Assembly (NCBI RefSeq): GCF_047237965.1
Contig: NZ_JBDFLX010000003.1
Span: forward strand, 310,001 to 374,000
Direction of reading: 5' to 3'
From: Noviherbaspirillum_A sp047237965
GTDB lineage: Bacteria; Pseudomonadota; Gammaproteobacteria; Burkholderiales; Burkholderiaceae_D
DNA length: 64,000 nucleotides
The first letter of the stretch is position 1. Each line of letters opens with the position of its first letter. The notes under the pieces are model-generated. The model was not told where the DNA came from. It saw only the letters and a list, made by a program, of their open reading frames with translations, and ran no database searches. Both the position numbers and the translations under genes were made by a program. Positions 1-8,389 of the stretch are shown piece by piece.

Positions 1-933
1 TGAATAAGCGACGTTGACACCGGCCCCTTGCAGTGCCCGCACCGGTGTCAGCCCACGCCTTGGATTCTTCTGGTCATTGCGACCGCCGAGATACAGATCA
101 GTCGCGGGCAAGGTAACGATGCTGATCTCTGCTTCGCGCAGCAGCTGGAGCACCGGCTTGAGTTCTTCAGGATCAAGCGCGCCCAGGCTCGTGACATGAC
201 CGAGCGACACGCGTCCCTGGAAGCGGCTGTCTATCGTCTTTTGCGCAATGTATCCGGCAGCGGCAAAGCGCTGGTCCGTCGCTTCGTCAGAAAAATCGGC
301 ATGCATGTCGATATCGGCGTCATGCTTTTGCGCCATTTCGAAGACTGCATCGATGTGGCGCACGGTATCGTCCCAGTTCAGCTCATTGTAGGGACAACCG
401 CCGACCACGTCCGCGCCGATGCCCATCGCTTCCTCCATCAGCGCTATGGTTCCCGGCGACTTGATGATGCCTTCCTGCGGAAAGGCGACGACCTGGATGT
501 CGAGCAGGTCCCTGTATTCCTCACGCAGCTCCAGCAGTGTTTCGACGCCGATCAGGCCCTGGATCAGGTCGACATCCGGATGGGCACGGATGGCGACGGT
601 GCCGTTTCTGACCGCCATGTCGAGCACCGTACGCGAGCGCTCCAGCACATCATGCCGCTCCTGCCGGCTCTTCAGAATGCCGGTGACGCGGATCGCTTCC
701 TCCAGCGTTCCCTGCGTCGGCGGCAGGCGCCTGTGCAGCAGCGCCTTCTCGAGGTGCATATGCGGCTCGACGAGGCCGGGAATCACGGCCCGTCCAGCGG
801 CATCGATTTCCTGCGCCGCGTCCACTTCGATGCCAGCCTCGATCGCAGCGATGCGCCCGTCCCGGATGGCGATATCCACCAGCGGACGGTCGTCATCGAC
901 GCATACCCGTCTGATCAGCAAATCGACTTTCAT
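1..933 (-). CDS. Cytosine-deaminase-like amidohydrolase (3' end outside window)
   Basis: The minus strand is open from an ATG at 933 to the window edge (311 codons), so the C-terminus is missing. I translated it from sequence: residues MKVDLLIRRVCVDD lead into an amidohydrolase fold with metal-ligand-like motifs PHMHLEKA, AHPDVD, MHADFSDE and GHVTSLG in that order. This is the pattern of the CodA/cytosine-deaminase-related branch of the amidohydrolase superfamily, which hydrolyses ring or side-chain C-N bonds using a divalent metal. No signal peptide is visible, so it is probably cytoplasmic. It lies 69 bases downstream of the gamma-glutamyltransferase-like gene on the same strand and is probably co-transcribed with it. 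The substrate cannot be told from sequence. Confidence 0.85.
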   Translation of the reverse strand, partial: MKVDLLIRRVCVDDDRPLVDIAIRDGRIAAIEAGIEVDAAQEIDAAGRAVIPGLVEPHMHLEKALLHRRLPPTQGTLEEAIRVTGILKSRQERHDVLERSRTVLDMAVRNGTVAIRAHPDVDLIQGLIGVETLLELREEYRDLLDIQVVAFPQEGIIKSPGTIALMEEAMGIGADVVGGCPYNELNWDDTVRHIDAVFEMAQKHDADIDMHADFSDEATDQRFAAAGYIAQKTIDSRFQGRVSLGHVTSLGALDPEELKPVLQLLREAEISIVTLPATDLYLGGRNDQKNPRRGLTPVRALQGAGVNVAYS

Positions 934-1002
934 GCCTGTCTCCTTCAATTTATCGTGATTCCAAGGGATGCAGCCCTGCCTTCTTTGGGCAGTTGGCTGC
1001 GG

Positions 1003-2679
1003 TTAGAGTCCGAGCGCGCGCCCGTCGCTGCGCGGGTCATGCGCCCCGCTGATCCAGCCTTGCGCCCGGTCGATCATGATCGCGCCAGGCTGGCCCGCAA
1101 GCGGGCTTTGCGCTGGCAGCATGCCGATTTCATGTCCGCGCCGGCTCAGTTCGCCGAACACATCGGCGCCGGCGTCTGCTTCCAGCTTCAGCGTATCGCG
1201 GCTGTCGGAAAAGGTGCGTCCCAGCAAAAAGCGCGGCCGCGCCAGCGCGGAAAGCGGGTCCATCCCGTAGTCGATCATGCGCGTGAGGATGGCCGCCAGG
1301 GTTTGCGGCTGGCCATCGGCGCCCTGCGTGCCGTACAGGATACGCGGCGCGCCATCCTTCATGTATATGCCGGGATTGAGGGTATGGAAGGGACGCTTGC
1401 CAGGTCGTATTGCATTCGGGTGGGCCGGATCAAGCGAGAATGCCGCGCCCCGGTTATGCCAGAGCACGCCGGTGTCGCCGGCCATCACGCCACTGCCCCA
1501 GTCGAAGTAAATCGTCTGCAGCATGGAGACGGAATTTCCCATGCTGTCGACGACGCCAACATATACCGTGTCGCCGTGCCGGAATGCATGCGGCCAGGGC
1601 TGCGCGCGCGCCATGCTGATGCGCGAGGCGGCGCGATCGAGGCTGGCCGCGGCCAGCAGATCGGCGCACGGCACCGGGCTGAATTCGGGGTCGGCCAGAT
1701 AGCGGTCGCGATCGGTGAACGCGAGCTTTACCGCTTCCACCAGCAGATGGTAATAGTCGGCACTCCCCTCGCGCACCGACGCCAGATCGAAGCGTTCGAG
1801 TATGCCCATGATCTCGAGCGTGGTGACGCCCTGGGTTGGCGGCTGATGCGCCAGCAGCAGGCCGCCGCGGTAAGGCTGCGCCAGCGGCGGCTCGACCCGG
1901 GCCCGGGTGCGGGCAAGGTCGGCGGCGGTCAATGCCGATCCCGCATCGCGCAAACCCTGCGCCAGGCGCTGCGCCAGCCGTCCCTCATAGAAATCCCGGT
2001 GACCACGCTCGGCCAGGGTTTCCAGCGTCTGCGCCAGTTGCGGCTGGCGCAACAACTGGCCTGCCACGCTTTTGGCGCTCCCAACCCCGACTGGATGGAA
2101 GTGGCGCGCGACGCCAGGCAATTCATGCATGTCATCGGCGCGGAAATTGAGCCAGAAATCGCCGGAAGCCGTATAGGGAAATCCTTCCCGGGCAAGGGTA
2201 ACCGCCGGCTGCAGCAGGGAAGCCCATGACAACGTGCCACGCAACTGGTCGCGGCTCAATTCGAATGCCTGCCCCATCGCATCGACATTGCCGGCCGTCG
2301 TCAGCATCGACATCGGGCCGCGCTGCGGGATGGTTTGCAGGGTGCCGAGCCAGGACGGCAGTTGCGCAGGGGCCTGGCCGATGCCGGAGACCGTCAGCAC
2401 CTTGCCGGCAGCATCGCCGATCAGCATGAAGGCATCGCCGCCGAGGCCGGTGAAGTGCGGATAGGTGACTGACAGGCAGGCGCCGATCGCAATTGCCGCT
2501 TCAACCGCATTGCCGCCAGCCTTGAGGATATCGAGGCCGGCTTGCGACGCCAGCGCGTGGGGGCTCGTGACCATGCCATGCCGCGAACGGGCTGGTTGCT
2601 TCGGCCCAGCGGACGCTGGCCGGGCGCTGTCGCTGCGGGCCAGCGGGGAAATCGGTTCTTGCAGATCGGTATTTTCCAT
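1003..2679 (-). CDS. Gamma-glutamyltransferase-family protein
   Basis: The product is 558 aa, close to the usual 540-580 aa of the GGT (Ntn-hydrolase) family. It opens with the typical RHGMVTSPHALAS segment and contains HFTGLGGDAF, PPTQGVTTLEIM and the autoprocessing region HGDTVYVGVVDSMGNS. Thr371 of GDTVY (codon at 1567-1569) aligns with the catalytic threonine where GGT precursors cleave themselves into two subunits. The start at 2679 is chosen because GAGAAG sits just upstream; an upstream in-frame codon at 2718 would add 13 residues. No clear signal peptide follows either start. It is divergent from the LysR gene at 2826 and upstream of an amidohydrolase. The natural substrate may not be glutathione, since many catabolic clusters carry GGT-like hydrolases. 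Confidence 0.9.
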   Translation of the reverse strand: MENTDLQEPISPLARSDSARPASAGPKQPARSRHGMVTSPHALASQAGLDILKAGGNAVEAAIAIGACLSVTYPHFTGLGGDAFMLIGDAAGKVLTVSGIGQAPAQLPSWLGTLQTIPQRGPMSMLTTAGNVDAMGQAFELSRDQLRGTLSWASLLQPAVTLAREGFPYTASGDFWLNFRADDMHELPGVARHFHPVGVGSAKSVAGQLLRQPQLAQTLETLAERGHRDFYEGRLAQRLAQGLRDAGSALTAADLARTRARVEPPLAQPYRGGLLLAHQPPTQGVTTLEIMGILERFDLASVREGSADYYHLLVEAVKLAFTDRDRYLADPEFSPVPCADLLAAASLDRAASRISMARAQPWPHAFRHGDTVYVGVVDSMGNSVSMLQTIYFDWGSGVMAGDTGVLWHNRGAAFSLDPAHPNAIRPGKRPFHTLNPGIYMKDGAPRILYGTQGADGQPQTLAAILTRMIDYGMDPLSALARPRFLLGRTFSDSRDTLKLEADAGADVFGELSRRGHEIGMLPAQSPLAGQPGAIMIDRAQGWISGAHDPRSDGRALGL

Positions 2680-2825
2680 TTCGCTTCTCGTTAGTTGCGT
2701 TGTACGCCGTGCAGACAATCTAAGAAAAGCGCCGGTATCTGTCTACGCTGCAAACCGTATGCGCCACATTCACCGCGTGAATGAAGAACCGCGGAAAGCG
2801 GGCTTTCCCATGCTATAAACGCGGC

Positions 2826-3734
2826 ATGAACCTAAGCTCGGTCGACATCAATCTGTTGGTGGCCTTTAACGCGCTGGTAAGGGAACGCAATGTGACGCTG
2901 GCGGCGAATCGCATTGGCCTGAGCCAGCCAGCAATGAGCAACGCGCTGGCGCGCTTGCGGAAGCTGTTTAACGATCCGCTCTTCGTGCGCACGGTAACGG
3001 GCATGCAGCCAACGCCGTATGCGCAGCAACTGGCGGAACCGATCTCGCATGCCTGTGAATTGCTGGAAGCGGCCTTGCAAATCGATGCCGGCTTCGATCC
3101 TGCCACCAGCACGCGCAAGGCATTCACCTTTTATCTTTCCGAAATTGGCGAAGTGGTTTTCCTGCCCAAGATTTTGCTGAGTCTGCAGAGTCTTGCGCCG
3201 CGTCTTGGCGTCAGGGTCAGCCGGGTGCCGGAAACCGGCGCGCAGGCGGCCATGGAATCCGGCGAAGTCGATCTTGCTATCGGCATTTTTCCCAGCTTGA
3301 GGGCCGGCTTTTACCAGCAGCGACTGTACGGCGACAAGTTCGTGTGCATCGTGCGGCGCGACCATCCGCTGATCCAGTCCGCGCCCAGCCTGGAAGCGTA
3401 CGTCGCGGCCTCCCATGCCGTGGTGACATCGACCGGGACCGGGCACGATACTGCGGTCGAGCAAGTCCTGCTGAAGCAGCGCCTGCAGCGACAGATTGCC
3501 GTCACTGTGCCGCATTTCATGGCCTTGCCGGCCATCGTCGCGCAGACCAATGCGATCGCCACTGTTCCGGCGCGGATGGCTGCCGCATTGCAGGGGCAAG
3601 CGAACATCAGGGTGCTGGAAGCGCCGATCAAATTTCCGCGCATCGAAATCCGCCAGCACTGGCATGAACGCTACCACCACGATGCCGCGAACAAGTGGCT
3701 GCGCGAACTCGTCGCGCAATTACTCAAGGATTAA
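2826..3734 (+). CDS. LysR-family transcriptional regulator
   Basis: The product is 302 aa, the standard LysR length. The N-terminal winged helix (about residues 5-65) reads VDINLLVAFNALVRERNVTL and GLSQPAMSNALARLRKLFND, the classic LysR helix-turn-helix. An effector-binding domain follows to the C-terminus. The start at 2826 gives the canonical N-terminus; an in-frame ATG at 2781 would add 15 poorly conserved residues. The gene is divergent from the gamma-glutamyltransferase/amidohydrolase pair with about 146 bases between starts. By the usual LysR arrangement it probably controls them and itself, but the inducer is unknown. Confidence 0.93.
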   Translation: MNLSSVDINLLVAFNALVRERNVTLAANRIGLSQPAMSNALARLRKLFNDPLFVRTVTGMQPTPYAQQLAEPISHACELLEAALQIDAGFDPATSTRKAFTFYLSEIGEVVFLPKILLSLQSLAPRLGVRVSRVPETGAQAAMESGEVDLAIGIFPSLRAGFYQQRLYGDKFVCIVRRDHPLIQSAPSLEAYVAASHAVVTSTGTGHDTAVEQVLLKQRLQRQIAVTVPHFMALPAIVAQTNAIATVPARMAAALQGQANIRVLEAPIKFPRIEIRQHWHERYHHDAANKWLRELVAQLLKD

Positions 3735-4033
3735 GCGTTTTTCCGCGGTTAAACTTATTGATGAAAATGCAATCGCTGTCAAAGCCGGAGGCGGCGTCAG
3801 GCAATGCAATCTCTGCGATCGCCTCGCTTTTCTTCCGTATGGTCTTGCCGTTGATCAGGTAGCTGTAGCTCGCTTCAAGCGAGCCGCTAAGCATCGCCAG
3901 CCAAACTGAACAAGAAGATGCGCCGCTTTGCCGGGCCAACGCGCCTGCTGGATTCTCCCGCGCAGCGCAAGGCATGGCGGTATCGCGCGCGAAGGCCGTT
4001 CCTGCCATACGCACCGCGTGACCGCGGCGCGGA
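3735..4033. other. Intergenic stretch, no confident gene
   Basis: The 299 bases lie between the LysR stop and the cupin stop. A minus-strand frame of 96 codons (3724-4014) crosses it and includes the segment YLINGKTIRKKSEAIAEIAL. That looks protein-like, but it overlaps the LysR end and has no recognisable ribosome site or family. It could be a decayed gene. Confidence 0.4.
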
Positions 4034-4507
4034 CTAAGGATGCCGATGAATAGGATCCACCCAAGCCACCTCTTCCGGCGCCTCCACCGGCGCGATATCC
4101 AGGTTCACCACCACTGCTTCGTTATCGCTGCGCACCAGCACGCATTCCAAGGGCTCATCGGTGCTGGCATTGATTTCTTGGTGCGGCACGTAAGGAGGCA
4201 CATAGATAAAGTCTCCCGGCCCCGCTTCCGCCACGAATTCCAGCTGTTCGCCCCAACGCATCCGCGCATGCCCCCGGACGATGTAGATCACGCTCTCCAG
4301 CGCACCATGATGATGGGCGCCCGTCTTCGCGTTCGGATGGATGGTAACCGTCCCTGCCCAGATTTTTTGTGCGCCGACCCTGGCGTGATCGATCGCTGCC
4401 GCCCGGTTCATTCCCGGCGTTTGCGCGGTATTGCTGTCCAGCGTGTCATGCCTGATCACCCTGACGCCTTCGTTGCGCCAGTCATGACCTTGATTCACTT
4501 CTTCCAT
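4034..4507 (-). CDS. Cupin-domain protein
   Basis: The 157-aa product has a single cupin barrel. Motif 1 is GAHHHGALESVIYIVRG and motif 2 is PGDFIYVPPYVPHQ; the two His of HHH, the Glu and the distal His are the expected metal ligands. The ATG at 4507 has a good ribosome site (GGAGGAG, 5 bases upstream). Small one-domain cupins of this type are often dioxygenases, isomerases or sensors. Nothing nearby fixes the substrate, because the flanking genes (LysR end and a CDF transporter) look unrelated. There is no signal peptide, so it is probably cytoplasmic. Confidence 0.88.
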   Translation of the reverse strand: MEEVNQGHDWRNEGVRVIRHDTLDSNTAQTPGMNRAAAIDHARVGAQKIWAGTVTIHPNAKTGAHHHGALESVIYIVRGHARMRWGEQLEFVAEAGPGDFIYVPPYVPHQEINASTDEPLECVLVRSDNEAVVVNLDIAPVEAPEEVAWVDPIHRHP

Positions 4508-4676
4508 CTCGTCTCCTCCGCCGTCTTTCAGGCCTGGATTGTTGTAAAAATCATCAGCTTACGCTTTCTCGTCCAAACTGTTTCGCCAGCGCCGGCATCA
4601 ATTGAAAACTCGAATGGGCCAGGGAATGTGCGCCGGTTGCCCTCTGCAACGTAGCCATCGGCCATCCTGAAATTTC

Positions 4677-5645
4677 CTAGTCCAAGTCTGTTTCTTCAGG
4701 TGCGGACAGGCTCAGAACAGCGCGGCCGACATACGGATTTTCCATGATGCGATGCTCCAGAAGCCGCAGTAGTCGTGCAAGCTCAGCTTGATCGTGCTGC
4801 CCGGTCAACTCCACGCGTGCCGATATGAGGATTTTTTCCGGTCCTATGTACTCGGCAAAAAATGCGGTGACACGCCGAATTTCGGGCGCTTGCTTGAAAC
4901 TGGCAATCACCTTGGTACGCAGCGCCGGCGGTAACGGAACGCCGGCCAGGAACCGGCGGTTCATGTCAATCAGGTACAAGCCGACGATGCCCATCAGCGT
5001 CCCGATGGCGATCGATCCAGCACCATCGAATTCGGCGCGGCCTGTGAATTGATGGAGGGCCATGGACAGACCGGCGATGGCCAGGCCCATGAGTGCGAGC
5101 AGGTCCTCGATCACAACCGCGCGCAGCAGCGTGTCGGAGGTGGTCAGCAAATGTCCGACCATGCCCAGGCCACGCGTAATCGCTTTTTCCCGTACAAAGC
5201 GCACTGCCTGCGCAAATGAATGCGCCTGCACGCCGAAGGCACATGCCAGTACCAGGTAGCCGAATGAAAAGCCGAAGACTGGCTCCTTGGAATGCAGTTG
5301 CTCCAGGCCATGCCAGACTCCGACCTGGGCACCGAATACGAAGGTGCCAGCCGCACCGAAAAGTGCCCAGACATAAGATTCCCTTCCGTAACCAAGAGGA
5401 TGGTTCTCGTCGGCTGGACGCGAAGCGACAAGATAAGCGTTTGCACGGAAGCAGTCGGCGATCAGGCTTACCCAGGAATGCACAGCCTCGGCCAGCATGG
5501 CACTCGACCCGGTAATCACCGCCGCCAGCGATTTCAAAACCGCAATGATTGTCTCGCCGGCGAACGCTTTGGCAACGGCAAGGCGTCGGCCGGCGACCTG
5601 TGTTCCAGTTCCTAGTTTTCGATGAAAGCGGGAGAAGGCGCGCAC
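4677..5645 (-). CDS. Cation diffusion facilitator (CDF) transporter with altered metal site
   Basis: The product is 322 aa with about six membrane helices followed by a cytoplasmic C-terminal domain, typical of CDF proton/Zn-Co-Fe antiporters. Family signatures are TGSSAMLAEAVHS in helix 2 and NHPLGYGRESYVWAL after it. The helix-2 site normally reads H-x-x-x-D; here it is H56-S-W-V-S60, so the usual aspartate is a serine. The helix-5 site reads IEDLLALMGLA. The second CDF gene in this window (42968-43906) keeps H-S-T-V-D. The start is a GTG at 5645 with no obvious ribosome site and is uncertain. Metal specificity and activity are open because of the changed ligand. Confidence 0.88.
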   Translation of the reverse strand: MRAFSRFHRKLGTGTQVAGRRLAVAKAFAGETIIAVLKSLAAVITGSSAMLAEAVHSWVSLIADCFRANAYLVASRPADENHPLGYGRESYVWALFGAAGTFVFGAQVGVWHGLEQLHSKEPVFGFSFGYLVLACAFGVQAHSFAQAVRFVREKAITRGLGMVGHLLTTSDTLLRAVVIEDLLALMGLAIAGLSMALHQFTGRAEFDGAGSIAIGTLMGIVGLYLIDMNRRFLAGVPLPPALRTKVIASFKQAPEIRRVTAFFAEYIGPEKILISARVELTGQHDQAELARLLRLLEHRIMENPYVGRAVLSLSAPEETDLD

Positions 5646-6058
5646 AAATGAAAAGGTAGCGATTAATTGTCCTTGGAACCGCAGGACTTCAACGAGAAAT
5701 AACCGGGTGTAAGGTGCGGTCTAATGTACTACAGTCGCGGTTGGGCAGGGGCAGTGCGTGACTGTGCCAGCTTACTTGTGAACCGCGCGAGCCTTTTGAG
5801 GCACTCGACTTGCATCGCAGGAGTTGCCATGCCCCTGTTTATGGCAGGCTGGGCCGGGCAATCAAGAATTCCTGCCACAGGAACCCCCCGTCCAAGTATT
5901 GCACCGTAAATTGTGAATCCCTGCCAGACGATAGGGAGCCGGCGACATTGGTCCTCCATGCGGCCAACCCTTCGGCTCTGCATGATGCACGGCAAAGGGC
6001 AACTGTGCCAGCATGGCAGCATTCCAACATGCATAGCACGTCAACCATGGAGAACGGG
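5646..6058. other. Intergenic stretch, divergent promoter region
   Basis: About 410 bases separate the CDF gene (minus) from the exported pentapeptide gene (plus). Several short frames cross it, but none has a convincing ribosome site or recognisable product. The promoters of both neighbours must lie here; I could not pick out reliable -35/-10 pairs. Confidence 0.5.
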
Positions 6059-6889
6059 ATGGCTATCGTACCCATGCGCAAGGCAGCGCTTTTCCACCCA
6101 ATGGCGCTCGCCCCCTTGGTGTTCTTTACTGCCCTTCACAGCGCAGCCGACGCGACCGACGAGTGGGCCGGCTATGAGCGGCTGGATAGGGAAAAAGTCG
6201 TGCAGGCGCTAGCAGGCACGGCTCCAGCGGACTTCTATGCCAAGAACCTATCCAACCTGGATTTATCCGCAATCGACTTCAAGGGAGCGAATCTGGCGGC
6301 AGCCGTGCTCAACGGCAGCAGGCTGCAGCATGCCAACCTGGCGAACTGCAAGCTGAGCGTGAGTTTTGGTGAAGGAGCCGACTTCAGCCATGCCGACCTG
6401 TCCGGCGCCATGATGTTTTCCATGCAGCTCAAAGGCGCCAATTTCCAAGGCGCTAAACTCGCGGGAGCGCGCTTCATAGGCGACATGTCGCACGCCAATC
6501 TGCGCGATGCCGACCTGACCGGACTGCGCGGATCCGCCGACATGAAAAACCAGTCCATGGGCTTGATGCGGGCCAGCTTTGTTTCGTCCGATCTGCGCCG
6601 CGCCAACTTTACCGGCGCCGAACTGGCCCGGGCCGATTTCAGTTTCGCTGATCTGCGCGAAGCAAAGCTTGTCGGCGCCAATCTGGCTGGCGCCGAGTTT
6701 GCATCGTCCGACCTGCGGGGTGCCGATCTCAGCGGTGCCGATCTGCGGGGCGCAAAGTTCATCGATACGCAATTCCAGGATGCAATACTGGTCGGCACGC
6801 GATTCGACGGGGCCACTTGGCGCGGTGTACAGGGCATGGAGAAGGCAATGGACCGAGGCGCTACCGGTACCCCGCCCGAGCTGCGGTAA
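6059..6889 (+). CDS. Exported pentapeptide-repeat protein
   Basis: The product is 276 aa. Residues 1 to about 32 form a signal peptide (MAIVPMRKAALF, then a hydrophobic stretch ending HSAADA). From about residue 65 on, almost the whole protein is A(D/N)LXX pentapeptide repeats (ANLAAAVLNG, ADLSGAMMFS, ANFTGAELARADFS, ADLRGAKF), which fold as a right-handed quadrilateral beta helix. The start at 6059 is preferred because GGAGAA lies just upstream; the frame is open to 5810. The role is unknown: pentapeptide proteins are scaffolds, and only some bind gyrase. Export argues against a gyrase role. A second exported pentapeptide protein is at 41237. Confidence 0.85.
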   Translation: MAIVPMRKAALFHPMALAPLVFFTALHSAADATDEWAGYERLDREKVVQALAGTAPADFYAKNLSNLDLSAIDFKGANLAAAVLNGSRLQHANLANCKLSVSFGEGADFSHADLSGAMMFSMQLKGANFQGAKLAGARFIGDMSHANLRDADLTGLRGSADMKNQSMGLMRASFVSSDLRRANFTGAELARADFSFADLREAKLVGANLAGAEFASSDLRGADLSGADLRGAKFIDTQFQDAILVGTRFDGATWRGVQGMEKAMDRGATGTPPELR

Positions 6890-7101
6890 TGCGTAGTACG
6901 GGTGTGTTCCCATGTCGGGCACGTAGGAAGGAAGATAGGTTGCCCAACGTCGTTTTGACCTTCCAAGAGCATTTTTGTCATTACGACGGCGTTTTTGTGC
7001 TCATCTGAACCAGGCGCCAACCTGGCATCAGCACGTGCCGCGCAATGCCATCAAACCCAGCGTAAAAGCCTGTTCGATAATTGAGTCATGCTTCAAACTA
7101 G

Positions 7102-7260
7102 GCGGCAGCGATTTCTGCCTCGTTGAAGTGCGAACTCACCGGTGACTTGCCGGCAGGGCTGCAAGACTGTGCGTTACAGAACGCGGATATCGTCGCTGTC
7201 CATTTCGGGCAAGAGAACTCGTCTGCCGCAATCCGCGTATTTGTCGCCTCTCTGGTTTAA
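7102..7260 (+). pseudogene. Possible C-terminal remnant of a LysR-type regulator
   Basis: A 52-codon frame between two stops ends with DIVAVHFGQENSSAAIRVF and then a stop. That spacing and wording resembles the last 30 residues of LysR effector domains, where a V-Y-P-x-x-R-H-x-S-x-x-V-R-x-F pattern is usual. No start codon or upstream domain is left. The rest of the 6890-7429 gap shows nothing else I recognise. Confidence is low because the match is short. Confidence 0.28.
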
Positions 7261-7429
7261 TTGTCTAGCAGGACAGCTGGCTGGATCAGACAGCCATAGG
7301 GTCAGAAATCTCTTGATCCGTGGTGAACCAACAGCTTATAAAAGAGCACGTTGCGTTGAACTGTTCAATACGCAAAATAGCAGCTTGGCCATCCCGGTAG
7401 TGAAAACCTTAGCACCACAATTAGGGCAG

Positions 7430-8329
7430 CTACCCAACTGCCTCAAGCTGCTGCGCAATGAGAAGCATCCCCCGCGCGCTTTCCACAAAAGGTCGATCGA
7501 TCATTCTGCCGTCGACGACGATTGCGCCCCGGCCTGTCGATTCGGTCTCCCGCCAAGCGTTCACCACCCGCTTGGCGAATGCGATTTCTTCGGCGCTTGG
7601 ACAAAACGTGCCATTTGCCACCGGGACCTGGGTGGGATGAATGCAGCTCTTCCCTTTGAATCCGAGCTTGCGGGCATGGTCTGCTTCGGCTCGGAATCCG
7701 TCCATGTCCCCTACTGACGCAAATGCGCCGTCATAGGCATCGACGCCCGCCTCGCCCGCAGCCAGGCGTACCGCGAGTTGTACCTGACGGACGGCGGCGG
7801 CATCCTTGCGATCTATACCCAGCGGTTCGAACAAATCGCCGAAGCCAAGCTGCAGGCCAATGATGCGCGGATGCGCAGCCGCGATTTCGGCGGCAAGCCG
7901 CAAGCCCCGCGGCGATTCGATATTGGCCAAGATGCCGATGGGCCGGTTGATGCCGCGCTGACGCTCAAATCGATCAAGTAGGCTGCCGACTTCCCGGATT
8001 TCGTCCGGCGACTCCACTTTAGGGAGGTTCACCGCCGCAAGGCCGGGCCTGGCCACCGCTTCGAGATCGGCGCTGAAATGCCTAGTCGACACGCCATTTA
8101 CCCTCACCACAAGGATGATGCCATCGACGAGTCCGGCTCGCTGGTCCAACAATGTCGCGGTCGATGCCCGTGCCTCTTCCTTGCGCTCTTCCAGCACAGC
8201 GTCTTCGAGGTCGATCGAAATTGCATCAGCGCCGCTACGCAGCGCCTTGGCAAACAATTCTGGTCTCGATCCAGGAACAAATAGCTTACTGCGCATCAGA
8301 ATGGCAGCGTGTGCCAGATGGTCATGCAT
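7430..8329 (-). CDS. CoA-ester lyase of the CitE/HpcH-HpaI family
   Basis: The 299-aa product begins with RSKLFVPGSRPELFAKAL and GADAISIDLEDAVLEERK, the hallmark of CitE-type beta-lyases such as citrate lyase beta subunit, malyl-CoA/citramalyl-CoA lyase and L-malyl-CoA thioesterase. These use Mg2+ held by acidic residues (here LEDAV and a later LGFGDL). The ATG at 8329 has GAGG 8 bases upstream; a GTG at 8380 would add 17 residues. The stop of the upstream dioxygenase gene is only about 60 bases away, so the genes form an operon. With CaiB upstream it likely cleaves a short hydroxyacyl-CoA, although no citrate lyase alpha or gamma subunit is present. Confidence 0.9.
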   Translation of the reverse strand: MHDHLAHAAILMRSKLFVPGSRPELFAKALRSGADAISIDLEDAVLEERKEEARASTATLLDQRAGLVDGIILVVRVNGVSTRHFSADLEAVARPGLAAVNLPKVESPDEIREVGSLLDRFERQRGINRPIGILANIESPRGLRLAAEIAAAHPRIIGLQLGFGDLFEPLGIDRKDAAAVRQVQLAVRLAAGEAGVDAYDGAFASVGDMDGFRAEADHARKLGFKGKSCIHPTQVPVANGTFCPSAEEIAFAKRVVNAWRETESTGRGAIVVDGRMIDRPFVESARGMLLIAQQLEAVG

Positions 8330-8389
8330 GCTCAACGCCTCTTCGATATCGGCGGCCGGCCTGGAATGACAGACCAGCACTGCCGGAGT

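Noticed and set aside
28..2229. 733-codon plus-strand open frame
   Set aside because: It is the antisense of the amidohydrolase and gamma-glutamyltransferase genes, has no ribosome site or family motifs, and is rich in Arg/His/Gln as expected of a GC-rich shadow frame.
6235..7020. 261-codon minus-strand frame with Ser/Ala/Arg-rich pseudo-repeats
   Set aside because: Mirror of the pentapeptide repeats; its periodicity comes from the sense gene.
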